Shown here: in pieces, positions 1 to 7,455 of the stretch
How the letters are laid out: each line of letters opens with the position of its first letter
Position numbering within the stretch: position 1 is the first letter of the stretch
Origin: an uncultured Peptococcaceae bacterium
GTDB taxonomy: Bacteria > Bacillota > Peptococcia > Peptococcales > Peptococcaceae
NCBI GenBank assembly: GCA_900553245.1
Contig: USCP01000027.1
Coordinates: 1-13,953, forward strand
Length of the DNA stretch: 13,953 nt
Reading direction: 5' to 3'
Notes under the pieces: model-generated
What the model was told of the DNA's origin: nothing
Databases searched by the model: none
What the model saw: the letters and a program-made list of their open reading frames with translations, nothing else
Made by a program: the position numbers and the translations under genes

Positions 1-2192
1 TAGGTGCCTCCGCCGCCGGTGCCGCCACCCGTGCCTGGGTAGGTGCCGCCGCCGCGGGAACCGCCACCGGTGTTGCCGCCGGTATTACCGCCGGTCGTCC
101 CACCGGTGTTGCCGTTTTGGTTCTTATCCGGATCGTCATAGATCGTCGGTTCATTGCCTTCTTCATAGAGTTCGCTTTCGCGTTGACTATCCGGCGTTGA
201 TTGGGTTGCAAGGAGGCCACTGCCACGGGCAATGGTCACTTCTGTCAAACCTTCCGGCACTTCAAAGTCTTCAAATTCCAAGCCTTGATGTGCATAGCTC
301 ATGATGTTTGCAAACACCATCGCTGCAGAGTCAGAGGTGGAATAAATTGGTGCTGGTGTGTCATAGCCCAGCCATACACTGGCAGTGTATTGTGGGGTAT
401 AGCCACAGAACCAAAGGTCCTTAGAGTTATCGGTGGTCCCGGTTTTACCACAGGTCACGCGACCGTCATAAATTTGACCGGCGCCCCCAATCCCTTGGGT
501 AACAACGCTTTGCAAGCAGCTGGTCAACAAATATGCAGTGGATTCTTCCATTGCACGATGACTTTCCGGTTCTTCTTCCCAGATGATGTCACCTTCTTCA
601 TTGGTGATTCTGGTAATCGCATGTGGGGTTGTGTAAATCCCACCGTTGGCAAAGGTTTCGTAAGCCGCTGCCATTTCAAGTGGGGTCACCCCATTGGTCA
701 AACCGCCGAGACCGGCAGAGATGGTCTTGTCTGTTACGCCGTTTTCATCGCCTTCTTCAAGGGTCGTAATCCCACAACGTTGGGCAAAATCAAAGCCCTT
801 ATCCGGCCCAATTTGTTCTACACAACGGGCTGCAACGGTATTCAAGGATTGATTCAAGGCATAACGAATGGTGACATTACCATGATAGCTCAAGTCGGCA
901 TTCTTAATGGTATGACCACCTACGCTATACGGTGCATCGAGGAAGACAGTGCCTGGGCTCATGCCTTCTTCAAAAGCCGGACCGTAAACAAAAATCGGTT
1001 TGAAGGTAGAACCCGGTTGACGGGTTGCTTGGGTCGCACGGTTATAGGTACGTGCCTGGTCTTCTTCCGGATGACGTTCACCAATCATCCCGGCAATAGA
1101 GCCGTCTTCGTTGTTCAATACAACCATGGCCCCTTGCAGCATTTCACCGCTGGCCCCGCCAGGGAAGTTGTAGTCGCTGTTAAAGTAATCATACATGTAG
1201 GATTGCAAATCCTGATTCAAGCCGGTTTCAATGATATAGCCACCGGAGTAGAGCTGATTTGGGTCTTCCAAATCAAGGGCTTGCATCGCCTCTTCAACGA
1301 CATAGTCAACGTAGCTTCTGTTGCAGCTTTGGTTGACATTTTCATCCACTTCGGTAATTGTCGCAGTTTCAATTGGTGTTTCGTTGTATTCTTTGAATTC
1401 ATCCTCGCTGATGACACCGTTTGCAACCATGGCATTAAGCACTTGTTCACGGCGGGGATAAGCGTTGTCTTCGTCAATAACCGGAGACCAATAGCCCGGA
1501 TTTTGAATAATCCCAGCCAAAAGGGCCGCATCCGCCACGGTCAGGTCACTGGCGTGCTTACCTAAAATATCGTTGGCAGCCGCTTCAATCCCATAGCATG
1601 CTTTCCCGCTCAAACCAATCCCAAAATAGCAACGGTTGAGGTAAGCGGTCAAAATTTCATCCTTGCTGTATTGCCCTTCGATACGAAGTGCAAGAATGGC
1701 TTCCTGGATTTTACGCTTATAAGTTTTTTCGTTACGGTCAAGCATTGCAAGCCCGGCCACCTGTTGGGTGATGGTACTCCCCCCTTGTACAGTTTCGCCT
1801 GCACGCAGGTTCGCAGCCATTGCCCCAACAATACGGATTGGGTCGACCCCGTGGTGATCGAAGAAACGTCTGTCTTCGATAGAGGTCACCGCGTTCAACA
1901 TATTGTCAGAGATTTCGTTGTACTCTACGGATACGTAGTTTGTGTTTGGCAACATTTTTTCTACAAATGTGCCGTCCTTGTCAACAATATAGCTCGTTAC
2001 ATCAAAATCTGTGATATCATTGTTTTTCAATGATGGCATGTCGCTGGTGGCAGCGAGAATAACAGTCCCCACCGTACTTGCACCAACAACCATTAAAAGG
2101 AGCAAGACCAACAAAATGAAATGCGATAATTTCAAGCTGGACAAAGCCTTCTTGACGCTTCCAAAGATGGACTTTTTCTTTTTATCACTCAT
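1..2192 (-). CDS. ponA: Bifunctional class A penicillin-binding protein (PBP1A type), 3' end outside the window
   Basis: This enzyme polymerises lipid II into glycan strands and cross-links the peptides on the outer face of the membrane. I read it from the complementary strand: 730 codons with no stop before the window edge. A Lys-rich cytoplasmic start precedes a membrane segment at about residues 26-47. The GT51 domain has EDRRFFDHHG (catalytic Glu106), GGSTITQQ (137-144) and RKIQE (second Glu, 164). The transpeptidase domain has STFK (Ser395 nucleophile, Lys398), SLN (449-451) and KTGTT (from Lys583). From about residue 693 the chain is almost only Gly, Thr and Asn, a tail often seen in Firmicute PBP1A proteins. 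The ATG at 2190-2192 is preceded by AAGGAGGG (2200-2207). Oddity: the Lys normally found three residues after the last Gln of GGSTITQQ is Gly147. The family is certain; the symbol is by analogy with B. subtilis. Confidence 0.95.
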   Translation of the reverse strand, partial: MSDKKKKSIFGSVKKALSSLKLSHFILLVLLLLMVVGASTVGTVILAATSDMPSLKNNDITDFDVTSYIVDKDGTFVEKMLPNTNYVSVEYNEISDNMLNAVTSIEDRRFFDHHGVDPIRIVGAMAANLRAGETVQGGSTITQQVAGLAMLDRNEKTYKRKIQEAILALRIEGQYSKDEILTAYLNRCYFGIGLSGKACYGIEAAANDILGKHASDLTVADAALLAGIIQNPGYWSPVIDEDNAYPRREQVLNAMVANGVISEDEFKEYNETPIETATITEVDENVNQSCNRSYVDYVVEEAMQALDLEDPNQLYSGGYIIETGLNQDLQSYMYDYFNSDYNFPGGASGEMLQGAMVVLNNEDGSIAGMIGERHPEEDQARTYNRATQATRQPGSTFKPIFVYGPAFEEGMSPGTVFLDAPYSVGGHTIKNADLSYHGNVTIRYALNQSLNTVAARCVEQIGPDKGFDFAQRCGITTLEEGDENGVTDKTISAGLGGLTNGVTPLEMAAAYETFANGGIYTTPHAITRITNEEGDIIWEEEPESHRAMEESTAYLLTSCLQSVVTQGIGGAGQIYDGRVTCGKTGTTDNSKDLWFCGYTPQYTASVWLGYDTPAPIYSTSDSAAMVFANIMSYAHQGLEFEDFEVPEGLTEVTIARGSGLLATQSTPDSQRESELYEEGNEPTIYDDPDKNQNGNTGGTTGGNTGGNTGGGSRGGGTYPGTGGGTGGGGT

Positions 2193-2199
2193 GCAACAA

Positions 2200-2225
2200 C
2201 CCTCCTTATCTTCCCCATTATAGCA
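2200..2225 (-). promoter_or_regulatory. Candidate extended -10 promoter and ribosome binding site of the PBP gene
   Basis: On the minus strand TATAAT (2217-2222) is directly preceded by TGC (2223-2225), an extended -10 arrangement. No good -35 box lies 17 bases upstream. The start site would be near 2210, giving a very short leader that begins just before the AAGGAGGG ribosome binding site at 2200-2207. Position and motif fit, but it is untested. Confidence 0.45.
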
Positions 2226-2320
2226 TAGGGGCGCTACAAACCCTAGGAGAACCTAACAGGGATAATAAAAATTTATTTTTTCTTGATGAATGATGCCTTC
2301 TTTCCACTTGTCCTCGGCGA

Positions 2321-2355
2321 TATAATATGAAGGAGAGACCCATTTAAAAGGAGGG
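2321..2355 (+). promoter_or_regulatory. Candidate -10 box and ribosome binding site of the stand-alone glycosyltransferase
   Basis: A perfect TATAAT lies at 2321-2326, but the -35 position (2298-2303, TTCTTT) is poor, so an activator or another sigma factor may be needed if this is the promoter. A strong AAAAGGAGGG (2346-2355) lies 7 bases before the ATG at 2363. The ribosome binding site is firm; the promoter is tentative. Confidence 0.4.
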
Positions 2356-2362
2356 CCACCCT

Positions 2363-3073
2363 ATGAAACGATTGATATCGGCGCTGTGCCGTTTAGTCAT
2401 TATTCTAGTATTGTTTGTCGCTGTAACCGCCACCACCATTTGCGGTGTGATTGGCTATGTGGGCTACAAAAACGCCACCGCCGACCGCCCTGTGACCCAG
2501 GCCATCGGCGAGGTGCAGGCACAAGCCAACTATACCCCTTTAGAAAATATTCCCGTCATTTATAAAAACGCAGTCATCGCCATCGAAGACCACCGTTTCT
2601 ACGACCATGGTGGTTTTGATGTGATTGCCACGGCACGCGCGCTCTTGCACAACGCCTTGGCCGATGAGGTTCGCGAAGGCGGTAGCACCATCACCCAACA
2701 GCTTGCTAAAAATCTCTACTTTGATAATTCGCCCTCCTTCACCCGTAAGCTGGCAGAGCTCTTTGTTGCCCGTGCCATTGAAAAGGAATATAGCAAGGAT
2801 CAAATTCTCGCCGCCTATATCAACTGTATCTACTACGGCGACGGCTATTACAATATTTACGACGCCAGCATGGGCTACTTCGGTGTCATTCCTGCTTATC
2901 TCAGCGATGACCAAGCCACCCTCCTAGCCGGTGTGCCAAATGCACCGAGTCTGCATGCACCAACGGTGAACCTCACTTTGGCGCGCGAGCGCCAACAACA
3001 GGTGCTGCGTGCGATGATTGATAACGACATGTTGACCCGCGAAGAAGCCAATCTCATCGCACCCCTTACATAA
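2363..3073 (+). CDS. Monofunctional peptidoglycan glycosyltransferase (GT51)
   Basis: This 236-aa protein should polymerise lipid II into glycan strands at the outer face of the membrane. A single membrane segment (about residues 9-35) anchors an extracellular GT51 domain. Visible motifs are EDHRFYDHGG (75-84, catalytic Glu75), GGSTITQQLAKN (106-117, Lys116), and RKLAE with the second Glu at 132, the usual 57 residues after the first. The stretch ending in YYGD (157-160) resembles Staphylococcus aureus SgtB as I remember it. There is no transpeptidase domain, and the length fits monofunctional enzymes of about 230-270 aa, so it is not a broken PBP. A strong ribosome binding site fixes the start. 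It is transcribed divergently from the large PBP gene across 170 bases and ends at its own terminator. The family is certain; whether it is the main or an auxiliary polymerase is unknown. Confidence 0.93.
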   Translation: MKRLISALCRLVIILVLFVAVTATTICGVIGYVGYKNATADRPVTQAIGEVQAQANYTPLENIPVIYKNAVIAIEDHRFYDHGGFDVIATARALLHNALADEVREGGSTITQQLAKNLYFDNSPSFTRKLAELFVARAIEKEYSKDQILAAYINCIYYGDGYYNIYDASMGYFGVIPAYLSDDQATLLAGVPNAPSLHAPTVNLTLARERQQQVLRAMIDNDMLTREEANLIAPLT

Positions 3074-3078
3074 ACAAC

Positions 3079-3120
3079 AACGCCGTGTTCCCTCCCAAGG
3101 AGAGAACACGGCGTTCTTTT
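3079..3120 (+). terminator. Rho-independent terminator after the glycosyltransferase gene
   Basis: AACGCCGTGTTC (3079-3090) pairs perfectly with GAACACGGCGTT (3104-3115). Four more pairs form inside after one mismatch, and TCTTTT follows. It begins 6 bases after the stop at 3073 and lies next to the stop of the convergent rarD gene. The T-tract is only on the plus-strand side, so termination in the rarD direction would be weaker. Confidence 0.85.
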
Positions 3121-4018
3121 ATTGTTTCGCTTTGGCTTGTTTGCGATGGGTCAGCAGGGCACTGAGCAAAAACAGTGCCACAGCAGCCCACACAAAGGCA
3201 AACATCACGGCGTACATTTGCGTAAATTCTTCATGGAAGAAGAACAGCCCACACAGAAATTGCAGAGTTGGATTGATGTACATGAGCACCCCTGCCAAGG
3301 TATAGTCGGTGGTTTGAATACCCTTGCTATAAATCATTAGTGGCGCAGCAGTAATAATCCCAGTGGTCGGAATGAGCAGCCACTGCCAAGTGGTTACAAC
3401 CTCACCGGCCTGTGCAAACTGGCCCTGACTCACAAGCCAACCGCCAAAAAGAAGCGCCGGCACAAACATCCACGCACATTCCACGGAAAGGGATGTCAAG
3501 CCGTCAATTTGCACGGTTTTCTTAAGCGCCCCATAGCAAGCAAAGCTCCCACCAATTAAAAGCGCCAACCAAGGAATGGTCCCATGGCTAATAACCGCAT
3601 AAAGCACCCCCGTCGTGGCAAGCACCACACTCATTTTTTGTAAGCCGGTGAGCTTCTCTTTGAAGCACACACAGCCCAAAATCACATTCATAATCGGGTT
3701 TAAATAATAAGCCAAGCTCGCTTCGATGACGTGGCCGGTATTAACAGCAACAATGTAGGTGCCCCAGTTTACCACCAAAAGCGCCCCACAGCCACACAGG
3801 GTCCAAGCCAGCTTTTTATCACGAAAGACCGCACGAAAACGATCCCATTGGTGCATCAAAAGAAGCATCAGCACAGCAAAGAGCAACGACCATACCACGC
3901 GATTGGTGAGAATAAAATACGGGTCCATGGTAACAAAGATTTTCCAGTAAATCGGCAAAATCCCAAACAAAAAATAGCAAAACAATACCAACAACGGCCC
4001 ACGATTCTTCATGGTCAT
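3119..4018 (-). CDS. rarD: RarD-type transporter of the EamA/DMT superfamily
   Basis: This very hydrophobic protein of about 297-299 aa has some ten predicted membrane segments and belongs to the drug/metabolite transporter superfamily. The N-terminal FLFGILPIYWK (16-26) is typical of the RarD branch, as are the reading of two EamA-like halves and the chain ending just after the last helix. The substrate is not known; the old link to chloramphenicol sensitivity in other bacteria is not a proven function. Two in-frame ATG codons lie at 4018 and 4012. The purine-rich GGGGGAGG leaves only 2 bases before the first but 8 before the second, so translation probably starts at 4012 (MKNRGPLL). It appears to be a single-gene unit downstream of the TPM gene's terminator. 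Confidence 0.85.
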   Translation of the reverse strand: MTMKNRGPLLVLFCYFLFGILPIYWKIFVTMDPYFILTNRVVWSLLFAVLMLLLMHQWDRFRAVFRDKKLAWTLCGCGALLVVNWGTYIVAVNTGHVIEASLAYYLNPIMNVILGCVCFKEKLTGLQKMSVVLATTGVLYAVISHGTIPWLALLIGGSFACYGALKKTVQIDGLTSLSVECAWMFVPALLFGGWLVSQGQFAQAGEVVTTWQWLLIPTTGIITAAPLMIYSKGIQTTDYTLAGVLMYINPTLQFLCGLFFFHEEFTQMYAVMFAFVWAAVALFLLSALLTHRKQAKAKQ

Positions 4019-4020
4019 CG

Positions 4021-4030
4021 CCTCCCCCTT
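4021..4030 (-). promoter_or_regulatory. rarD: Ribosome binding site that favours the second ATG of rarD
   Basis: The minus strand reads AAGGGGGAGG here. Its spacing to the ATG at 4016-4018 is too short (2 bases), while the ATG at 4010-4012 lies 8 bases away, the usual distance. This shortens RarD by two residues. Confidence 0.6.
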
Positions 4031-4076
4031 TTTAAAGTCCGTTTCAAGTGTATCATTTTACCATCCCACGAAACAA

Positions 4077-4108
4077 GAAAAAAAGCAGCCCTTTGTATAA
4101 GGACTGCT
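4077..4108 (-). terminator. Rho-independent terminator after the TPM-domain gene
   Basis: On the minus strand AGCAGTCCTT (4099-4108) pairs with AAGGGCTGCT (4084-4093) with one A-C mismatch and a 5-base loop, followed by a run of about seven T. It lies 8 bases after the stop of the TPM-domain gene and closes the five-gene operon. Confidence 0.8.
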
Positions 4109-4115
4109 GATTGAT

Positions 4116-4928
4116 TTAGAATTTTCCGCTACTGCCGGAAAAACCGCCGGCGTCGATTGTTGTCCCGCCAAAGCCATCGTTGTCGTCCATCTTGACCCGC
4201 GGTGTCACAATGGTTTGACTGTACAGATAGTCGTCACTTTGGCTGCGCAGCGTGAAAGCATCGCCTTCATCGGTACCGATATACATTTCGGCGTGGGTTT
4301 GTTTTTTCGCGGTCTTCATACCCTTCACCATCACAGTCACCGCCAATAGTGCAATCAGCGGAGAGCCTACAAAGGCAAGAATCCAGAGCGCCTTCGACCA
4401 GCCTGCGGATGGGTCATAGTCATAGGCCACCCCTTCGACAAAGTATTGATAGCAATAGTCTTCGGCAGTATCCAGATAGTCTTCGAAGCCACCCATCCAG
4501 TCATCTTCGCCAAAATACGGCAGGAAGGAATCCACCATCTTTTCATTGCCGTAGTCCGTCAGTACGCTATTGCCCTCACGATTGGCAATCAGTGCATAAT
4601 CACGGTCTTCCATGGAAAGCATGAGCATCATCATGCCCTTGCTGTTTGCGTCTGCACCGGCAAAGTATTGATTGTAGAGTGCTTTTGCGTATTCATAAGC
4701 ATCTGTTGTACCGTTCATCGATGGTACAACGACAATACGAACCGCCATCCCGTATTCAGCTTGGAGAGCATCAGCGCGCGCCTCTAATTGCTGAACGTCT
4801 TCTACGCTCAACAATCCGGCATCGTCATTGACCAGCTGCGTACTTGTCAGCGCAAACGCCGGAAGAGCCTGTACCATCACAAGAAGCACGACCAAAAGAA
4901 GGACAGAAAGGCGTTTATGTTTCTTCAT
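4116..4928 (-). CDS. ydjH: Secreted, membrane-anchored TPM-domain protein (YdjH-like)
   Basis: This 270-aa protein has a signal peptide (1-26, ending ALPAFA). A TPM domain follows at about residues 31-165, with VNDDAGLL near its start and alternating hydrophobic strands such as VRIVVV. A membrane segment lies at about 181-203. The hydrophilic tail ends in GGFSGSSGKF, the Ser/Gly tail common in bacterial TPM proteins. TPM domains occur in photosystem II repair factors and many bacterial membrane proteins of unknown biochemistry; phosphatase annotations are weakly founded. The gene starts 15 bases after the stop of the zinc-ribbon gene, and its AAAGGGGG ribosome binding site lies in that short gap, so the two are co-transcribed. 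In B. subtilis the equivalent YdjH acts with YdjG and YdjI in anchoring PspA. Family call firm; the ydjH equivalence rests on gene order. Confidence 0.85.
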   Translation of the reverse strand: MKKHKRLSVLLLVVLLVMVQALPAFALTSTQLVNDDAGLLSVEDVQQLEARADALQAEYGMAVRIVVVPSMNGTTDAYEYAKALYNQYFAGADANSKGMMMLMLSMEDRDYALIANREGNSVLTDYGNEKMVDSFLPYFGEDDWMGGFEDYLDTAEDYCYQYFVEGVAYDYDPSAGWSKALWILAFVGSPLIALLAVTVMVKGMKTAKKQTHAEMYIGTDEGDAFTLRSQSDDYLYSQTIVTPRVKMDDNDGFGGTTIDAGGFSGSSGKF

Positions 4929-4943
4929 CGCAAAGCCCCCTTT

Positions 4944-6020
4944 CTAAACCAGCATCGCCAAGGCGGCGAAAATCGCAAAGCAGACACCGGTAATACCGCC
5001 AAACCAAGCGGCGGCGCGCCCCTTTGAAACAGGAAGGTCCCCGATCATGCGTCCGGTTTGCCCATTCATGGCAAACATATAGGTTTCCCCTTTCCAACGG
5101 GTGGTGAGCATCCAGACCGGCAAAAGGGCATATTTGGCACTATGGTCAAACAAATTCAGACTTTGATGGGTCACAAAGTACTGGTCGTAGGCCAAGGTGC
5201 GTTCCGTTGCCATGCGAGCACTGTTAAAAATACGCTCGCTCACTCGGTCTTCACTGGCTTGCGCATCCACGTCATATTTTTCTGCCAAATACCCCGGCAA
5301 ATAGCCGCGATTAAAGGGCACCAAGTCCTCATAATTGAAAGGCTCGATGGCATCCATATAACGGTCCTCCATCTTGGTGGAACCGTCTACCGGAATTTTA
5401 TCAAAATGCATTGTCCCTTCGCGCTCAACGCGATAATGGTTGATGGTAGTAATATCCGCATCGTCGGTCATCACCACGCTTGAGCGGGTGGCATCAAAGA
5501 CAAATTTGGCATCCACACCGGAATCAAAAAGCCAAAACGGGACATAGATGCCCTTGATTTCCTCAATATGATTTTGTTCGCTAAATACCTTTGGTAGCAA
5601 ACGCTTGCCCTTGTACAGATTCTTTAACGCAGCAATGGCATCTTCCTTGGTCTTACGAAATGGAATGATGTAGTCCGGCTTCAATGTGCCCTGTAAGCGA
5701 CCGTTTAAAACCGTCGGATTGCCGCAGTAGACACAGGTCGTGGCAACGGTGTTCTCATCGCAGATAATTTCTGCGCCACAGCTGGGACAGCTGTACACCT
5801 GAAAAGCGTTTTCTTCGTCCTCATCCCATGCACTGCCTGGGGTTACATCGCCCCAATCAACCCCTTGTTCCTCTTCAAGACTGTCTTTAAAGAGCTTTTC
5901 GAGTACATCCGCTTTGAAGGTGCTATCGCAATACTGACAGACCACTTCGCCGTCATGAGGCGAAAAGGTGAGCGGCGCACCACAGTTAGGGCATTTAATA
6001 CTTAATACATTCTCGGACAT
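4944..6020 (-). CDS. ydjG: Membrane protein with two TFIIB-type zinc ribbons (YdjG-like)
   Basis: This 358-aa protein starts with a zinc ribbon (Cys10, 13, 28, 31). An acidic linker follows (about 48-70), then a second ribbon (Cys78, 81, 96, 99). A large mixed alpha/beta region comes next with no recognised catalytic motif, and one membrane helix forms the last 20-25 residues. Such proteins are often mislabelled as replication or transcription factors because of the ribbon. In B. subtilis YdjG is a membrane partner of PspA, which suits the tail anchor and cytoplasmic bulk seen here. It lies between the SPFH and TPM genes, 40 bases after the former. AAAGGGGTG precedes the ATG. An 8-bp hairpin lies just upstream of that site (6036-6057). 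Domain calls are direct; the role is inferred from gene order. Confidence 0.85.
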   Translation of the reverse strand: MSENVLSIKCPNCGAPLTFSPHDGEVVCQYCDSTFKADVLEKLFKDSLEEEQGVDWGDVTPGSAWDEDEENAFQVYSCPSCGAEIICDENTVATTCVYCGNPTVLNGRLQGTLKPDYIIPFRKTKEDAIAALKNLYKGKRLLPKVFSEQNHIEEIKGIYVPFWLFDSGVDAKFVFDATRSSVVMTDDADITTINHYRVEREGTMHFDKIPVDGSTKMEDRYMDAIEPFNYEDLVPFNRGYLPGYLAEKYDVDAQASEDRVSERIFNSARMATERTLAYDQYFVTHQSLNLFDHSAKYALLPVWMLTTRWKGETYMFAMNGQTGRMIGDLPVSKGRAAAWFGGITGVCFAIFAALAMLV

Positions 6021-6035
6021 AAGACACCCCTTTCT

Positions 6036-6057
6036 CTACATGAAAATGGTCATGTAG
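6036..6057 (-). repeat. Intercistronic hairpin between the SPFH and zinc-ribbon genes
   Basis: CTACATGA (6036-6043) and TCATGTAG (6050-6057) form a perfect 8-bp inverted repeat with a 6-base loop. In the mRNA it falls between the SPFH stop and the ribosome binding site of the next gene. No T-run follows, so it is not a terminator. It may affect RNA stability or the translation ratio of the two genes. Confidence 0.55.
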
Positions 6058-6060
6058 CTA

Positions 6061-7419
6061 TTATTGTAAATCATCGTCGTTAAAAGGGTCCCCGCATTCC
6101 GGGCAGAATTTCGGCGGTTGGGTCGAATCCTGTGGCACCCAGCCACAGTTAGAGCAGGCATAACGACGCGGCGCCGGTTTTTTGGTGCCACATTCGGCAC
6201 AGAAATTGCCGGTATTACCGCTTGTGCCACAGTTTGGACAAGTCCAGCCACTTTGAGCGGCATTGGCAGGATTTGGCTTACCGCAATTCACACAGAACTT
6301 GCCGTTGTTACCTGCGGTGCCACAGCTTGGGCAGGTCCATCCGTTTTGAGCTTGCGCCGCCTGGGCCGCAGCTTGTGCTGCTTGCTGTTCTTGAGCCATG
6401 CCAAAGAGATTGGTGGTATTGGCCCCTGCATTTTGCGCCATGCCCATGCCTACAAAGGCACCCATTGCACCCATGCCGCCTTCATTCTTAGCGGCATCCT
6501 GCATGGCTTGGGCTTGCGCGCCGGCAAGGTGCGCGGCAGCCATGTTTGGATCGCGAAGGGCTGCATTGCGTTGGATTTCCTTGATCATCTGGGCATCTTC
6601 TTCGGAAGCAGACACAGAGCTCACCCCAAAGCTCACAATGGAGAGTCCGCGAAGCTGGCTCCATTTTTCACTCAAAACATCATTGAGGGCATCGGCAATT
6701 TCTGTGGTATGCGCCGGGAGCGCACTGTAACGCACCCCCATGGCGCTAATCTTCGCAAAGGCAGGCTGAAGTGCGGTGAGCAGCTCGGTTTTGAGCTGAC
6801 CATCGATGTTATCACGGGTATAGGTATCCGTGACATTGCCCACGACATTGGCATAAAACAGGATTGGGTCGGTGATTTTGTAGGAGTATTCCCCAAAGCA
6901 CTTGATGGCAATATCCATATCAAGACCGATGTTGGTATCCACCACACGGAACGGCACAGGGCTGGCAGTGCCATACTTGTTGCCGACAATTTCCTTGGTA
7001 TTCACATAATAAATGCGTTGGTCATGGGCTGTTTCCGCCCCAAAGGTGAAACGCTTGCCCACCAATTTAAAGCTATCGACAATTCCTTTTTTGAGGTTGC
7101 CGCAAAAAAGACTCGGTTCAGTAGAAGCATCGTAAACAAATTCGCCGGGTTCTGCACAAAATTCAACGATTTTTCCTTGGTCCACAATCAACATGCATTG
7201 GCCTTCTGCCACGACAATCACAGAGCCGGTGGTGATGATGTTATCGCTACCCTTGCGATTGACACCGCGCTTGCCTTGGTTTTGTACACCCTTGCAAACA
7301 AGCTGGTCCGCTGTCATAGCATCGCAAACAAAGTAATCCTTCCATGTATCGGCAAACACCCCGCCGAGGGCACCAATCCCTGCACCAAGAATGCCACCGA
7401 CTTGCTTTGTAAGTCCCAT
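6061..7419 (-). CDS. ydjI: SPFH-domain protein with three C-terminal zinc ribbons (YdjI-like)
   Basis: This 452-aa protein begins with a Gly-rich segment (9-21) and continues into an SPFH/band-7 core to about residue 300, of the kind once labelled virion core protein. A Gly/Met-rich stretch and an Ala/Gln-rich linker (about 340-358) follow. Three zinc ribbons then occupy the end: Cys363/366/376/379, Cys394/397/407/410 and Cys422/425/439/442. There is no clear transmembrane helix beyond the N-terminal hydrophobic stretch. SPFH proteins form membrane-associated oligomers that scaffold other proteins; in B. subtilis YdjI is needed to bring PspA to the membrane. Three ribbons seem more than usual. 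GAAGGAGG lies just before the ATG. It is 36 bases after the 108-aa gene and 40 before the YdjG-like gene. Family call firm; a PspA link is inference, since no pspA is visible. Confidence 0.88.
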   Translation of the reverse strand: MGLTKQVGGILGAGIGALGGVFADTWKDYFVCDAMTADQLVCKGVQNQGKRGVNRKGSDNIITTGSVIVVAEGQCMLIVDQGKIVEFCAEPGEFVYDASTEPSLFCGNLKKGIVDSFKLVGKRFTFGAETAHDQRIYYVNTKEIVGNKYGTASPVPFRVVDTNIGLDMDIAIKCFGEYSYKITDPILFYANVVGNVTDTYTRDNIDGQLKTELLTALQPAFAKISAMGVRYSALPAHTTEIADALNDVLSEKWSQLRGLSIVSFGVSSVSASEEDAQMIKEIQRNAALRDPNMAAAHLAGAQAQAMQDAAKNEGGMGAMGAFVGMGMAQNAGANTTNLFGMAQEQQAAQAAAQAAQAQNGWTCPSCGTAGNNGKFCVNCGKPNPANAAQSGWTCPNCGTSGNTGNFCAECGTKKPAPRRYACSNCGWVPQDSTQPPKFCPECGDPFNDDDLQ

Positions 7420-7455
7420 ACTAGTTCCTCCTTCTATTGAATCACTCTTGTCAAA

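Noticed and set aside
1..120. Short G/C-rich repeats at the left edge as a CRISPR or intergenic repeat array
   Set aside because: The repeats are in frame with the PBP and encode its Gly/Thr-rich tail; there are no spacers of uniform length.
201..1565. Open frame of 454 codons on the plus strand
   Set aside because: It lies wholly opposite the PBP gene, which has all catalytic motifs. The frame has a Cys/His/Phe-rich composition with no known motif and no ribosome binding site.
2363..3073. Stand-alone glycosyltransferase as a truncated, broken PBP
   Set aside because: Its length, strong ribosome binding site, intact catalytic residues and own terminator fit a complete monofunctional enzyme. 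No transpeptidase remnants follow before the terminator.
4944..6020. Zinc-ribbon protein as a transcription or replication factor
   Set aside because: The C-terminal membrane helix and the SPFH/TPM neighbours point to a membrane complex; ribbons alone do not show DNA binding.
6118..7440. Open frame of 440 codons on the plus strand
   Set aside because: It is antisense to the SPFH gene, has no recognisable domains and a His/Ala-rich shadow composition. Codon bias of the real gene explains its length.
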